Origin: Andreprevotia sp. IGB-42
GTDB lineage: Bacteria > Pseudomonadota > Gammaproteobacteria > Burkholderiales > Chitinibacteraceae
Direction of reading: 5' to 3'
Length of the DNA stretch: 64,000 nt
Assembly (NCBI RefSeq): GCF_009848685.1
Contig: NZ_WXTX01000001.1
Location: forward strand, 496,001 to 560,000
In this document: positions 53,452 to 62,824 of the stretch, piece after piece
How positions within the stretch are numbered: position 1 is the first letter of the stretch
Layout: every line of letters starts with the position of its first letter
Position numbers and translations under genes: made by a program
Notes under the pieces: model-generated
Told to the model about the DNA's origin: nothing
The model's database searches: none
Seen by the model: only the letters and a program-made list of their open reading frames with translations

Positions 53452-54462
53452 GTGATCCAGTTCAAGAACATATACAAGTCCTACCGCGTGGCAGGCACAG
53501 ATGTGCCCGCATTGCAGGGTATCGATTTGCGCATAGAAGCCGGCGAAATTTTCGGCATCATCGGGCACTCAGGTGCCGGCAAATCCACGCTGGTGCGGCT
53601 GATCAACCTGCTGGAGCGCCCCAGTGCCGGCCAGGTACTGATCGGCAATACCGATATCACCGCGCTGGACGCCGCCGCATTGCGCGCGCAGCGCCAGCGT
53701 ATCGGCATGATCTTCCAGCACTTCAACCTGCTGTCTGCCAAGACCGTGGCGCAGAACGTGGCGTTTCCGCTGTCGCTGGCGGGCGGTAAATCCAAGGCCG
53801 AGATCAAGCAACGCGTTGCTGCACTGCTGGCGCGCGTGGGCCTGACCGAGCACGCCGACAAATACCCGGCGCAGCTCTCCGGCGGACAAAAGCAGCGCGT
53901 TGGCATCGCCCGGGCACTGGCTACCGAGCCGCAAATCCTGCTATGCGATGAAGCCACCAGCGCGCTGGACCCGCAAACTACGCAATCAGTACTCAAGCTG
54001 CTGGCCGACATCAACCGCGAGCTCGGGCTGACCATCGTATTGATCACACACGAAATGGATGTGGTGCGGCGCATTGCCGACCGCGTTGCGGTACTGGATG
54101 CCGGCACGGTGGCAGAAATCGGCCCGGTGGCGGAGGTATTCCTGCACCCGCAGCACCCCATCACGCGGCGCTTTGTGCTGGAAGCGGAAAACGTCGATGA
54201 AGGCGAACTGGTGGACGACTACGCGCACGTGCCCGGCCGCATCGTGCGGCTGACCTTTACCGGCGACGCCACCTACGAGCCCTTGCTGGGCGCGGTGGCG
54301 CGCGATACCGGCGTGGATTTCAGCATCCTGGCCGGCCGCATCGACCGCATCAAGGACACGCCCTACGGCCAGCTCACGGTGGCGTTTACCGGTGGCGACA
54401 TCCCGGCAGCGCTGCAGCAACTGGCCGGGCGTGGCCTGGCCATTGAAGAGGTGCGCGCATGA
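53452..54462 (+). CDS. metN: MetN, methionine ABC transporter ATP-binding protein
   Basis: 336 residues. The ABC domain has the P-loop [21 protein letters not shown]-loop IFQHFNLL, signature [17 protein letters not shown] and Walker [14 protein letters not shown]. After residue about 240 the NIL-type regulatory domain ([15 protein letters not shown] to GLAIEEVRA) allows methionine-dependent inhibition of uptake. Start is GTG at 53452 with AAAGG upstream; the stop overlaps metI by 4 bp. The 220-bp upstream region has AT-rich patches but no riboswitch or clear regulator site that I could identify. Confidence 0.96.
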   Translation: MIQFKNIYKSYRVAGTDVPALQGIDLRIEAGEIFGIIGHSGAGKSTLVRLINLLERPSAGQVLIGNTDITALDAAALRAQRQRIGMIFQHFNLLSAKTVAQNVAFPLSLAGGKSKAEIKQRVAALLARVGLTEHADKYPAQLSGGQKQRVGIARALATEPQILLCDEATSALDPQTTQSVLKLLADINRELGLTIVLITHEMDVVRRIADRVAVLDAGTVAEIGPVAEVFLHPQHPITRRFVLEAENVDEGELVDDYAHVPGRIVRLTFTGDATYEPLLGAVARDTGVDFSILAGRIDRIKDTPYGQLTVAFTGGDIPAALQQLAGRGLAIEEVRA

Positions 54463-55124
54463 ACGGATTTTTCAGCAATATCGACTGGGCCGATATCGGC
54501 CAGGCTGGGCTGGACACGCTGTTGATGCTGGGTGGCTCCTTGCTGTTCACGCTGCTGCTGGGCTTGCCCATCGGCGTGCTGCTGTTCCTGACCAGCAAGC
54601 GCCAACTGCTGGCGCAACCCCTGGTATACGGGCTGCTGTCCTTCGTGGTGAACATCCTGCGCTCGGTACCGTTCGTGATCCTGCTGATCGTGATGATCCC
54701 GCTCACCGTCTTCGTGACCGGGACCTCGCTCGGCGTAGCCGGGGCCATTCCGCCGTTGGTGGTGGGGGCCACGCCGTTCTTTGCCCGGTTGGTAGAAACG
54801 GCATTGCGCGAGGTGGACCGCGGCATCATCGAGGCCACACAGGCGATGGGCGCCACCACCACACAGATCGTATTGCGTGCGCTGCTGCCAGAAGCGCTGC
54901 CAGGCATCCTTGCCGGTGGCACGGTAACGGCGATCACGCTCGTCTCCTACGCGGCCATGTCCGGCGTGATTGGCGGCGGCGGCCTGGGCGACCTTGCCAT
55001 CCGCTTTGGCTACCAGCGTTTCCAGACCGATGTGATGGTGGTGACGGTGCTGTTGCTGCTGATCTTGGTGCAGCTATTGCAGATGCTGGGCGACCGGCTG
55101 GTGATCCATTTTTCGCGCCGCTGA
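54459..55124 (+). CDS. metI: MetI, methionine ABC transporter permease
   Basis: 221 residues with five or six TM helices. The family features are [17 protein letters not shown], the cytoplasmic coupling loop [36 protein letters not shown] (EAA motif), and [27 protein letters not shown]. It overlaps metN by 4 bp and precedes metQ by 114 bp; nothing notable lies in that gap beyond an AAGGAAA ribosome binding site for metQ. Confidence 0.97.
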   Translation: MNGFFSNIDWADIGQAGLDTLLMLGGSLLFTLLLGLPIGVLLFLTSKRQLLAQPLVYGLLSFVVNILRSVPFVILLIVMIPLTVFVTGTSLGVAGAIPPLVVGATPFFARLVETALREVDRGIIEATQAMGATTTQIVLRALLPEALPGILAGGTVTAITLVSYAAMSGVIGGGGLGDLAIRFGYQRFQTDVMVVTVLLLLILVQLLQMLGDRLVIHFSRR

Positions 55125-55238
55125 CCATGAAGCCACCCTACCCGCCGCGCAGCCAGCTGCCCTGTTGAACCGATTGAATCCTGATCGCCTGCCCCAGATC
55201 CGGGACCAGGCATAACACCCATCCCACAAGGAAACGAC

Positions 55239-56012
55239 ATGAAAAAAACCCTCGCTCTCATCGCTGCTGCTCTGGCATTTTCGGCCCACGCTGCCGACAA
55301 GCTCGCCATCGGCGCCACCGCGGTACCCCACGCGGAAATCCTCGAATTCGTGAAACCTGCGCTGGCCAAGCAAGGCGTGGAGCTCGATATCAAGGTATTC
55401 ACCGATTACGTGCAGCCCAATGTGCAAGTCGCCGAGAAAAAGCTCGACGCCAACTTCTTCCAGCACAAGCCTTATCTGGATGAGTTCAACAAGGGCAAGG
55501 GCACTAACCTGGTGGTGGTGACCGGCGTGCATGTAGAGCCGTTCGGCGCGTACTCGACCAAGATCAAGAAACTGGCCGACCTGCCCGAAGGCGGCACCGT
55601 GGCGATCCCGAACGATGCCACCAACGGTGGCCGCGCGCTGCTGCTGCTGGACAAGGCCGGCGTGATCACGCTCAAGGACAAGAAAAACATCCTGGCTACC
55701 GCACGCGACATTGCGCAGAACCCGAAAAAGCTCAAATTCAAGGAACTGGAAGCCGCCACGCTGCCACGCATCCTGGACCAGGTTGACCTGGCGTTGATCA
55801 ACACCAACTACGCGCTGGAAGCCAAGCTCAACCCCAGCAAGGACGCACTGGCGATCGAAGGCAAGCAATCGCCGTACGTGAACATTCTGGTGGCCCGCCC
55901 GGACAACAAGAACTCGGCCGCGATCAAGAAGCTGGCCGCCGCGCTCAACAGCCCGGAAACGAAGAAATTCATCGAAACCAAGTACAACGGTGCAGTGGTT
56001 CCGGCATTCTGA
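55239..56012 (+). CDS. metQ: MetQ, methionine-binding protein (NlpA family)
   Basis: 257 residues. The signal peptide (ends AHA, residue 18) is followed by DKLAIGATAVPHAEILEFVKPALAKQGVELDIKVFTDYVQPN and a body with DANFFQHKPYLDEFNKGKG and ALINTNYALEAKLNP, all NlpA-family hallmarks. No Cys lipobox is present, so it should be a soluble periplasmic protein, unlike E. coli MetQ. The ATG has AAGGAAACGAC upstream, and a terminator follows the stop. Confidence 0.97.
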   Translation: MKKTLALIAAALAFSAHAADKLAIGATAVPHAEILEFVKPALAKQGVELDIKVFTDYVQPNVQVAEKKLDANFFQHKPYLDEFNKGKGTNLVVVTGVHVEPFGAYSTKIKKLADLPEGGTVAIPNDATNGGRALLLLDKAGVITLKDKKNILATARDIAQNPKKLKFKELEAATLPRILDQVDLALINTNYALEAKLNPSKDALAIEGKQSPYVNILVARPDNKNSAAIKKLAAALNSPETKKFIETKYNGAVVPAF

Positions 56013-56071
56013 TCACGTCACGGCAACCGTTTCATCGACTGGCCGGCCAGCTTGATGCCGGTTTACTGCAA

Positions 56072-56095
56072 AATCCGGCTCCGGCCGGGTTTTTT
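56072..56095 (+). terminator. Rho-independent terminator of metNIQ
   Basis: AATCCGGC/GCCGGGTT stem with one G-U pair, TCCG loop, then a T run, 60 bp after the metQ stop. Confidence 0.85.
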
Positions 56096-56116
56096 CATGG
56101 CGGCGATACGCGGATA

Positions 56117-56794
56117 ATGCAGCGCATGCCTCAACTTGAAATCCTGCTGTTCGATACCCGCAACGCCAGCGCTGCCGCCCTGTCACCACAGGCGCTATCG
56201 GCATCCACACTGCAGCGGCTGTCCGCAATACAAAGTACGCACCGTGCACGGCAGATCGTGCTGGGGCGGCGCCTGCTGGCTGTGGCTGCTGGCCGGATGC
56301 TGGGCACCGCAGTCGCTGCGCGTGACATCAAAGAAGGCGATGCGGGCTATCCACTGATCAACGGGCATGGCATGGTGTTTGCCAACCTGTCGCACAGCGG
56401 CCCATGGCTGGCAGCAATTGCCTGCCGGGATTGGCAGCCGGGGCTGGATATCGAAGTGGCAAGGCCGCGCAATGTGCTGGCGCTGGCAGAGCGCGCATTC
56501 GATGCCGATGATGCTGCACTCGTCTGCAACGCCGACCCCGCCCATGGCATGCAGTTGTTCCACGCGGCCTGGACACTGCGCGAGGCGGCCTACAAGGCAG
56601 GCCTGCGCAGCAGCGTGGTAGGTACCCCGGCTGTGCTCGACAGCAGCGGTGGCCCGGCTGCCGGCCTGCGCGGCCAGTTGCTGCAGCACACCTGGCAAGA
56701 CGGGGATGCACTGCGCCAGTTGCACTTGGCAGTGGTTGCGCCCCGCCCTTTCAGTGTCAGCTTGTGCCTGATCGATCAGCTGGAAACAGTCTGA
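56117..56794 (+). CDS. Sfp-type 4'-phosphopantetheinyl transferase
   Basis: 225 residues. It transfers 4'-phosphopantetheine from CoA to a carrier protein. Motifs visible: FANLSHSGPW (substrate loop), GLDIEVARPR (metal-binding Asp/Glu) and WTLREAAYKA, corresponding to WxxKExxxK with Arg in place of the first Lys. No peptide or polyketide synthase gene is in the window, so it may serve an ACP elsewhere. Starts at ATG 56117 after the metNIQ terminator. Confidence 0.9.
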   Translation: MQRMPQLEILLFDTRNASAAALSPQALSASTLQRLSAIQSTHRARQIVLGRRLLAVAAGRMLGTAVAARDIKEGDAGYPLINGHGMVFANLSHSGPWLAAIACRDWQPGLDIEVARPRNVLALAERAFDADDAALVCNADPAHGMQLFHAAWTLREAAYKAGLRSSVVGTPAVLDSSGGPAAGLRGQLLQHTWQDGDALRQLHLAVVAPRPFSVSLCLIDQLETV

Positions 56795-56851
56795 GCCAGT
56801 CTGCAGACCCAAGACCGTCGATCAGAACCGCCGATGGTCAGCAAGCATGAA

Positions 56852-56880
56852 AAAACCGGCCAACAGGCCGGTTTTCTTTT
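56852..56880. terminator. Bidirectional terminator between the phosphopantetheinyl transferase gene and the small minus-strand gene
   Basis: AAAACCGGCC/GGCCGGTTTT perfect 10-bp stem with AACA loop; A-tract before and T-tract after allow it to end transcription from both sides. Confidence 0.88.
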
Positions 56881-56904
56881 GCACCGGATCAACCGGCAGG
56901 CTAT

Positions 56905-57093
56905 TCAGGCGAGGACGTCTTCGTCCCCATGCTGGCGTGCTTCGATGAACTCCTCCAGCTTGCGGCGGCGCTCGGTGACAACTCGGTTGGCGCGCGCGAC
57001 GGCTTCCTTGGTGATGCCGCGCTGCGGGGGTTTGGAGAGCTCGTTGATGACGCTTTCCAGCTGTGCAATGCCCTGCGTTACAGACTCACTCAT
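56905..57093 (-). CDS. Small conserved-looking protein of unknown function
   Basis: 62 residues. The chain is highly charged and helical: TQGIAQLESVINELSKPP, then RGITKEAVARANRVVTERRRKLEEFIEAR. No TM segment or signal peptide. It starts with ATG at 57093; GGAAGTTGAACC upstream contains a fair ribosome binding site. It is oriented convergent to the phosphopantetheinyl transferase gene, with a bidirectional terminator between, which supports a real transcription unit. Family not recognised. Confidence 0.6.
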   Translation of the reverse strand: MSESVTQGIAQLESVINELSKPPQRGITKEAVARANRVVTERRRKLEEFIEARQHGDEDVLA

Positions 57094-57698
57094 GGTTCAA
57101 CTTCCCTTGATGCTGATGTGGACCGGGTAGCGCGCTGCAAGCACAGGCGCTCAATCGAGTATGCGCCCAGTTGGCCGGGATCGACAGTGCAAATTGGGCA
57201 AACGCTCCCGCGTGCTTCCCCTCCCCGGCCAAGCCGCGAAATCTCTGGCAGATAGCCGACCCCGACGTTGTACCGATGCGACAATCATGCAAGCCGCCGT
57301 AGAGCTAAAAACCCGTACAGACACGCTCCCCTCCAGCTGCAGGCTACACGCCTGATCACGACAGTACATGCAGGTGCAGCGCGTGGACAGATGCCCTGCC
57401 GATGCCGCAGATCCATACGCAAGCCTTGTTTCGCATAACGCCAAGGCAAGTGTTACACCCGGCAAGCCCCTTGCAGCAAACGCCTAACATGGCAGTGGCC
57501 AGCACGAACGAATGCTTGGCAAAGACCGGCCAGCAGCAAGGCCGGTATGACATGACCGGGATCGCCCCAGGCGATATTCAGAATTGTTTGCAAATCCTGT
57601 GTAAATAATAACCAGCTGCGCGGTGAACCCTTGTTCAGTCTGGACAAGCGAACCTGCCGGTCACGGTATTTGCGCAGGCCCAATCTAAGGAGATGGCA
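57094..57698. other. Intergenic region upstream of the Kelch/BACON gene
   Basis: About 600 bp between divergent genes. I see no convincing gene. The last 130 bp becomes more AT-rich, with GTGTAAATAATAA near 57600, which may be a -10 region, but no confident -35. The region may hold promoters for both flanking genes. Confidence 0.5.
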
Positions 57699-60257
57699 TT
57701 GAAACCTGATCTGAATTCAAATGCCCAGCCACGTTGGCTTGGCAAGCTGTTCAAACCGGCAGCAACAATATGCTTGCCGATGACGATGTTACTGGCCATG
57801 GGGCTGAGTAGCGCTGCGATACCGACGGATAACTTGTTGACTGGCCGGGCGAGGCACTCGGGCACAACGCTGGCAGACGGCCGGGTGTTGTTTGCCGGTG
57901 GGACGACATCCAGCGGAGATTTTTCCAGTTCCACGAATACGGCGGAGATTTTTGACGGTACCAGCGAAACCTTCGCACCGACGGGCAGCCTGGCCCAGGC
58001 ACGTGCATCGCACGCCGCGGTCAGGCTGGCCGATGGCCGGGTGCTGGTCATTGGCGGGCGCAGCACGACCTCGCCCTATAAAGGGCTGGCTACCGCAGAA
58101 GTCTACAATCCGGCCACTGGCAGCTGGAGCCTGGCGGGAACGATGAATACAGCCCGCTCCGAACCCGTGGCAGTGCTGTTGCCAACCGGCAAGGTGCTGG
58201 TCATCGGGGGAGACAGCGCGGTCAAATCAACCGAATTGTTCGACCCGGAAACCGGCACTTTCAGCGATGCCGGCACCTTGCCGCAAGGTCTGACCCAGTT
58301 CACTGCTGTAGCCCTTGCCAATGGCCGTGTGCTGCTGGCCGGTGGCAGCCCCGGCGGTGCCACCGTGGGCCTGGGTTTGACCACGGCTTTGCTATGGGAT
58401 CCACAGCAAAATGGCTGGAGCAACACGGGCACCATGCTGCAGGCCCGACGCCAGGCAGCGGCGCTGGTACTGGCCGATGGCAAGGTACTCATCGCGGGCG
58501 GGTGCGCCACCGCAAGTGAATGTGTTGCCAGTACCGAAATTTATGATCCCCTGACAGGGACATTCGCGCTGGCGGCATCGACCAATAATGCCGGCAGCGG
58601 CTCGCTGATCAGCCTGGCAGATGGCAGCATCCTGATGGTGCGGGTTAGCCAGCCGCTGGAGCAATACACACCGGCAAGCGGTAAGTGGCGCATCGCTGGC
58701 GATTGGCTCAATGCGCATGGCTATGGCGCGGTCGTGCCGCTGGCTGATGGTAAAACCGTGCTGATGGCTGGCGGGGGCAGCACCAGCAACGGGGCGACTG
58801 CCGAATTGTTCGATCCCTCATGCGCATCGCTGCCCAGCCCGGTCAGCCCGCTGACGCTGAATTTCGATGGCAATGGTGGCGAGGGCGTACTCAATATCAA
58901 TGTACCGGCTGGTTGCCGTTGGACCTACCAGCGCCTGCCAAGCTGGATTACCGCGCCAGTCCGCGTTGGTACGGACAGCGGCCCGTTCCGCTTCACGGTA
59001 GCACCGCTTGCGGCAGGCCAGACCAGCACCGCTTTGCGCATCAACGAAACCAACGTGACGATCTCGCAAACGGCCACCACCTCCACGGCGACGGTCCTGA
59101 CACCTGCCAGCCAGGCGTTCAGCGCCAATGGCGGCACCGGCATCGTTTCCATCCAGACCGGCAGCAGCACGGCATGGAGCACCAGCAACGCACCCAGCTG
59201 GGTCCAGATCCTCAGCGGCGGTGGCACCGGCAATGGCCAGGTGCGGTACACACTGGCGGCCAATACCGGCCCGTTGCGCACGGGCAGCATGCTGATCGCA
59301 GGAAAAACCTTCAGCGTTACCCAGTCATCCAGCACGCCGGAATGCGATACGCCCACCTTGTCTGCAAGCGGCGCTTCGTTTGCATCCGGTAGCGGTAGCG
59401 GCAACGTGACCCTGACAACCGGCGCCGCATGCACCTGGTCCATCAGCAACGTACCGAGCTGGCTCACCATTACCGCAGGCGCAACGGGCATGGGTGGCAG
59501 CAGCATCAAATACGCTGTCACTGCGAACAGCGGTGCCGCCCGCAGCGCCACGCTGACCATTGCAGGCAAGAGCCACACCGTCTCGCAAAGCGCCAGCACC
59601 GCCTACAACTGCCAGGGGGGCAAGATCACCCCGCAAAGCCACACCATGAGCAATGCCGCAACAGGTAGTGAATTTGTGCTGAGCGTGCCGGGCACATGCA
59701 GCTGGAGCATCAGCAGCTTGCCAAGCTGGGTGAAGATCACCAGTGCAAGCAGTGGGCAGGGCAGCACGACTGTGCGCTACACCCTGACTGCCAATACCGG
59801 CCCCTCCCGGAACACAGCCATCAATATCGGCCCCGCCAGCTTCAACCTGACCCAGTTGGGTGGATACACTCCGGGTAATTGCACCGCCGCCCCCATTGCA
59901 TTCAACCAGACGGTATCAGGCAACCTTGTCGCTGGCGACTGTACCGCTGGTGAACGTGGCAGTGCCTACTTTACTGACCGTCATACCTTTAATGCTGCAC
60001 CGGGTGATCTGGTTGGCATCACCCTCAAAGCCAGCTTCGATGCGTATCTGTACCTGAAAGACCAGTCCGGTGCGGTGATCGCTTTCAGCGACAATGACGC
60101 CGCCAGCCCAGCATTCACGAACGCGCATATTCCGTCGGATACCACTTGGCTCACCTTGCCGACGGGCAGCAACGGCCCGTATGTGATCGAGGCAACATCA
60201 TCCAGGCCGGGCGAAACCGGATCCTACAACCTGATCTTCAACCAGCCTCCCCAGTAA
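57699..60257 (+). CDS. Secreted Kelch-propeller, BACON-repeat and PPC-domain protein
   Basis: 852 residues. I chose TTG at 57699: AAGGAG lies 6 bp upstream, whereas the ATG at 57693 directly abuts it. After a signal-like hydrophobic stretch (about 20-40), about seven Kelch-type blades (repeats like TLADGRVLFAGG) run to about residue 370. Four BACON-like Ig-fold domains follow (about 375-720), each ending in SITVTQ-like text and carrying a SWSI..PSWV or related motif. The C-terminus is a PPC-type domain (about 727-850). No PEP-CTERM signal is present. It is probably a secreted, sugar- or surface-binding protein. Confidence 0.82.
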   Translation: MKPDLNSNAQPRWLGKLFKPAATICLPMTMLLAMGLSSAAIPTDNLLTGRARHSGTTLADGRVLFAGGTTSSGDFSSSTNTAEIFDGTSETFAPTGSLAQARASHAAVRLADGRVLVIGGRSTTSPYKGLATAEVYNPATGSWSLAGTMNTARSEPVAVLLPTGKVLVIGGDSAVKSTELFDPETGTFSDAGTLPQGLTQFTAVALANGRVLLAGGSPGGATVGLGLTTALLWDPQQNGWSNTGTMLQARRQAAALVLADGKVLIAGGCATASECVASTEIYDPLTGTFALAASTNNAGSGSLISLADGSILMVRVSQPLEQYTPASGKWRIAGDWLNAHGYGAVVPLADGKTVLMAGGGSTSNGATAELFDPSCASLPSPVSPLTLNFDGNGGEGVLNINVPAGCRWTYQRLPSWITAPVRVGTDSGPFRFTVAPLAAGQTSTALRINETNVTISQTATTSTATVLTPASQAFSANGGTGIVSIQTGSSTAWSTSNAPSWVQILSGGGTGNGQVRYTLAANTGPLRTGSMLIAGKTFSVTQSSSTPECDTPTLSASGASFASGSGSGNVTLTTGAACTWSISNVPSWLTITAGATGMGGSSIKYAVTANSGAARSATLTIAGKSHTVSQSASTAYNCQGGKITPQSHTMSNAATGSEFVLSVPGTCSWSISSLPSWVKITSASSGQGSTTVRYTLTANTGPSRNTAINIGPASFNLTQLGGYTPGNCTAAPIAFNQTVSGNLVAGDCTAGERGSAYFTDRHTFNAAPGDLVGITLKASFDAYLYLKDQSGAVIAFSDNDAASPAFTNAHIPSDTTWLTLPTGSNGPYVIEATSSRPGETGSYNLIFNQPPQ

Positions 60258-60269
60258 CAGCAACGCAGC

Positions 60270-60294
60270 AAAAAGCCCCCGATGGGGGCTTTTT
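60270..60294. terminator. Bidirectional terminator between the Kelch gene and fumarase gene
   Basis: AAAAAGCCCCC/GGGGGCTTTTT perfect stem with a GAT loop, placed between convergent genes and ending in T runs on both strands. Confidence 0.9.
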
Positions 60295-60325
60295 GTATTC
60301 CGGTGGCAACCACTTCAAGCAGCAA

Positions 60326-61846
60326 TTACGCCACTGACACCGGAATTTTGCCGATTTTTGCCTGCCATTCCTTCGGTGCAATCGCGTGCACCGATGTGCC
60401 ATGGCTATCCACCGCCACCGTGACCGGCATGTCCACCACGTCGAACTCGTAGATCGCTTCCATGCCCAGATCTTCGAAGCCGACGACCTTGCTGGCCTTG
60501 ATGGCTTTGGAAACAAGATAAGCCGCGCCACCCACCGCCATCAGGTACACTGACTTGTGCTTCTTGATGGCTTCCAGGCCGGCCGGGCCACGCTCGGCCT
60601 TGCCAATCATGCCCAAAAGGCCGGTGGCATCGAGCACTTGTTCGGTGAATTTGTCCATGCGCGTGGCGGTGGTGGGGCCGGCAGGGCCGACGATTTCATC
60701 CCGTACCGGATCTACCGGGCCGACGTAGTAGATGAAGCGGTTGGTGAAGTCCACCGGCAGTTTTTCGCCCTTGTTGAGCATTTCCACCATGCGCTTGTGC
60801 GCGGCATCGCGGCCGGTGAGCATCTTGCCGTTGAGCAGCAGCGTCTGGCCCGGCGTCCAGCTGGCCACGTCTTCACGCGTGACGGTGTTGAGGTCGACGC
60901 GCGTTGCGGCGGCAGATGGCGTCCAGGTGACGTCCGGCCAGTCTTCCAGCCTGGGCGCTTCCAGCACGGCGGGGCCGGAGCCATCCAGCGTGAAGTGCAC
61001 GTGGCGGGTAGCGGCGCAGTTGGGGATCATCGCTACCGGCAGCGATGCGGCGTGGGTGGGGTAATCCTTGATCTTCACGTCCAGCACGGTAGCAAGGCCG
61101 CCCAGGCCCTGTGCGCCGATGCCCAGCGCGTTGACCTTTTCGTACAGCTCGATGCGCAGTTCCTCGGCGCGGGTTTGCGCGCCACGCTCGATCAGCTCAT
61201 GGATATCGATTTCTTCCATCAGTGCCTCTTTGGCCATCACCATGGCCTTTTCAGCGGTGCCACCGATGCCGATACCCAGCATGCCCGGCGGGCACCAGCC
61301 GGCACCCATCAGCGGCACGGTCTTGAGCACCCAGTCGACGATGCTGTCGGAAGGGTTGAGCATGACGAACTTGGATTTGTTTTCCGAACCACCGCCCTTG
61401 GCGGCAATATCGATATCGACGGTATCGCCCGGCACCACTTCGAAGTGGATCACTGCCGGCGTATTGTCCTTGGTGTTCTTGCGCCCGCCTGCGGGGTCTT
61501 GCAGAATGGATGCACGCAGCTTGTTATCCGGGTGCAGATAGGCGCGGCGCACGCCTTCATTGATCATGTCTGTCACGCCCATCGTCGCGCCGGCCCACTG
61601 CACATTCATGCCGACGCGCACAAAACAGGTGACGATGCCCGTATCCTGACAGATGGGGCGATGCCCTTCCGCGCACATGCGGCTATTGGTAAGGATCTGC
61701 GCAATGGCATCCTTGGCGGCCGGGCTTTCTTCGGCCTCATATGCCTTGCCCAATGCCTGGATATAATCTTTGGGATGGTAATAGCTGATGTACTGCAGCG
61801 CATCTGCGACGCTGTCGATCAGGTCTTCCTGGCGGATGACGGTCAT
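60326..61846 (-). CDS. Class I fumarate hydratase (iron-sulfur, fumA/fumB type)
   Basis: 506 residues. It converts fumarate to malate in the TCA cycle using an oxygen-sensitive 4Fe-4S cluster. Visible features are AEGHRPICQDTGIVTCFVRVG near residue 60, GGGSENKSKFVMLNPSDSI, PPGMLGIGIGGTAEKAMVMAKEALME, MIPNCAATRHVHFTLDGSG, and a C-terminal half with LLNGKMLTGRDAAHKRMVE and YVGPVDPVRDEIVGPAGPTTATRMDKF. The conserved cysteines (Cys around 57, 65, 231 and 285) suit cluster ligands. A bidirectional terminator follows on its 3' side. Confidence 0.95.
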   Translation of the reverse strand: MTVIRQEDLIDSVADALQYISYYHPKDYIQALGKAYEAEESPAAKDAIAQILTNSRMCAEGHRPICQDTGIVTCFVRVGMNVQWAGATMGVTDMINEGVRRAYLHPDNKLRASILQDPAGGRKNTKDNTPAVIHFEVVPGDTVDIDIAAKGGGSENKSKFVMLNPSDSIVDWVLKTVPLMGAGWCPPGMLGIGIGGTAEKAMVMAKEALMEEIDIHELIERGAQTRAEELRIELYEKVNALGIGAQGLGGLATVLDVKIKDYPTHAASLPVAMIPNCAATRHVHFTLDGSGPAVLEAPRLEDWPDVTWTPSAAATRVDLNTVTREDVASWTPGQTLLLNGKMLTGRDAAHKRMVEMLNKGEKLPVDFTNRFIYYVGPVDPVRDEIVGPAGPTTATRMDKFTEQVLDATGLLGMIGKAERGPAGLEAIKKHKSVYLMAVGGAAYLVSKAIKASKVVGFEDLGMEAIYEFDVVDMPVTVAVDSHGTSVHAIAPKEWQAKIGKIPVSVA

Positions 61847-61929
61847 GCTGAGGCTCCGGAAAGCGGCAAACGAAAGCGGCGATTATACCTTGCCGTGCCC
61901 GCTATCCTGCAGCCCGCACGCACGCCGCC

Positions 61930-62661
61930 TCATAGCCCGGCGGCAGTGCGCGCTGCCGGCAACGCGTGCCAGAGTTTTTCTGCCAGATCCGGATTGGCGG
62001 CGATGAATCCCCTGGAAAAAACCAGGTAAAACGGCTTGGTGACGAGGGGCGGATCGATGCGCTCGATGCGGCTGGCAAACTCTGGGTAGGCGGCAACGGT
62101 GCGGTCACCCTCGCCGGTGAGCAAAGCCACCGCGTCAATCCGTCCGGCCAGCAGTTTGCGCAGGTTCTGCTCGGCAAGGCGTGTACTGGTATCCAGCCTG
62201 AAGCCGGCTTCCTTGAGCTGCCCGATGATCGAATAGCCGGGCGGCACGCCGACAAGGCCGTGCACGCCGGAAAAATGCCGGCCATCCCATTGCACATTGC
62301 TGCCACGCACGCGATACAGGCTGTAGGTATCGAGTGTCATGCGGCGTTGTGCATCGGGCTTGCCGTTTTTCATCGGGAATGCGGCCAGTACCTGGCGCTC
62401 GGGCAAAAAGCTCATGGCCACTGCGCCATCCCACACGTTGGTGCGCAACTCGGCCATGCAGCGTTGCCACGAGCGCCCTTCGAATTCAAAATGCACCCCG
62501 CTTTGCTGTTCCAGCTGCACCAGCACCGCATGATTGGGGCTTTGCTTGAAGCGCACTTCGCCGACCGCGCCTTCCTGATCGTCGTAACAGACGCGGATGG
62601 TTTGCGCATTGGCCAACGGCAGCAATAGCAACCACACAGCGATCAGCACAGGCGCGCGCAT
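61930..62661 (-). CDS. Periplasmic solute-binding protein (SBP_bac_3-like)
   Basis: 243 residues from ATG 62661, chosen because it directly precedes a signal peptide (PVLIAVWLLLLPLANA). The chain has the bacterial extracellular solute-binding family 3 layout: TIRVCYDDQEGAVGEVRF, then GVHFEFEGRSWQRCMAELRTNVWDGAVAMSFLPER, and GLVGVPPGYSIIGQLKEAG, LAGRIDAVALLTGEGDRTVA. No ABC partner genes are adjacent, so it may be an orphan sensor or binding protein. A Cys pair (V-C-YDD and R-C-MAE) could form a disulfide. Confidence 0.8.
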   Translation of the reverse strand: MRAPVLIAVWLLLLPLANAQTIRVCYDDQEGAVGEVRFKQSPNHAVLVQLEQQSGVHFEFEGRSWQRCMAELRTNVWDGAVAMSFLPERQVLAAFPMKNGKPDAQRRMTLDTYSLYRVRGSNVQWDGRHFSGVHGLVGVPPGYSIIGQLKEAGFRLDTSTRLAEQNLRKLLAGRIDAVALLTGEGDRTVAAYPEFASRIERIDPPLVTKPFYLVFSRGFIAANPDLAEKLWHALPAARTAAGL

Positions 62662-62761
62662 GATGTAATCCGTTTTGTCAGGAAACCCACTGTCCATCGT
62701 AGCAGCCGCAGCACAGCAGGCAATGCCCACGCCGCGCTGCAGCGGAAAAAAAGCCTATCAA

Positions 62762-62773
62762 TCATCTAGATGA
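62762..62773. promoter_or_regulatory. Candidate operator palindrome upstream of the GntR gene
   Basis: TCATCTAGATGA is a perfect 12-bp palindrome, with a further CATCTA half-site 3 bp on, about 50 bp before the GntR-type gene start. It may be an autoregulatory site. No -35/-10 is clear. Confidence 0.45.
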
Positions 62774-62824
62774 AACATCTACCCGTTATGATTCGTGCTT
62801 ACATTCACCCCAAGGTTATTCATC

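Noticed and set aside
57151-57465. A 104-codon minus-strand ORF in the gap before the Kelch gene
   Set aside because: Composition and Cys/Arg-rich translation look random; no motif or ribosome binding site.
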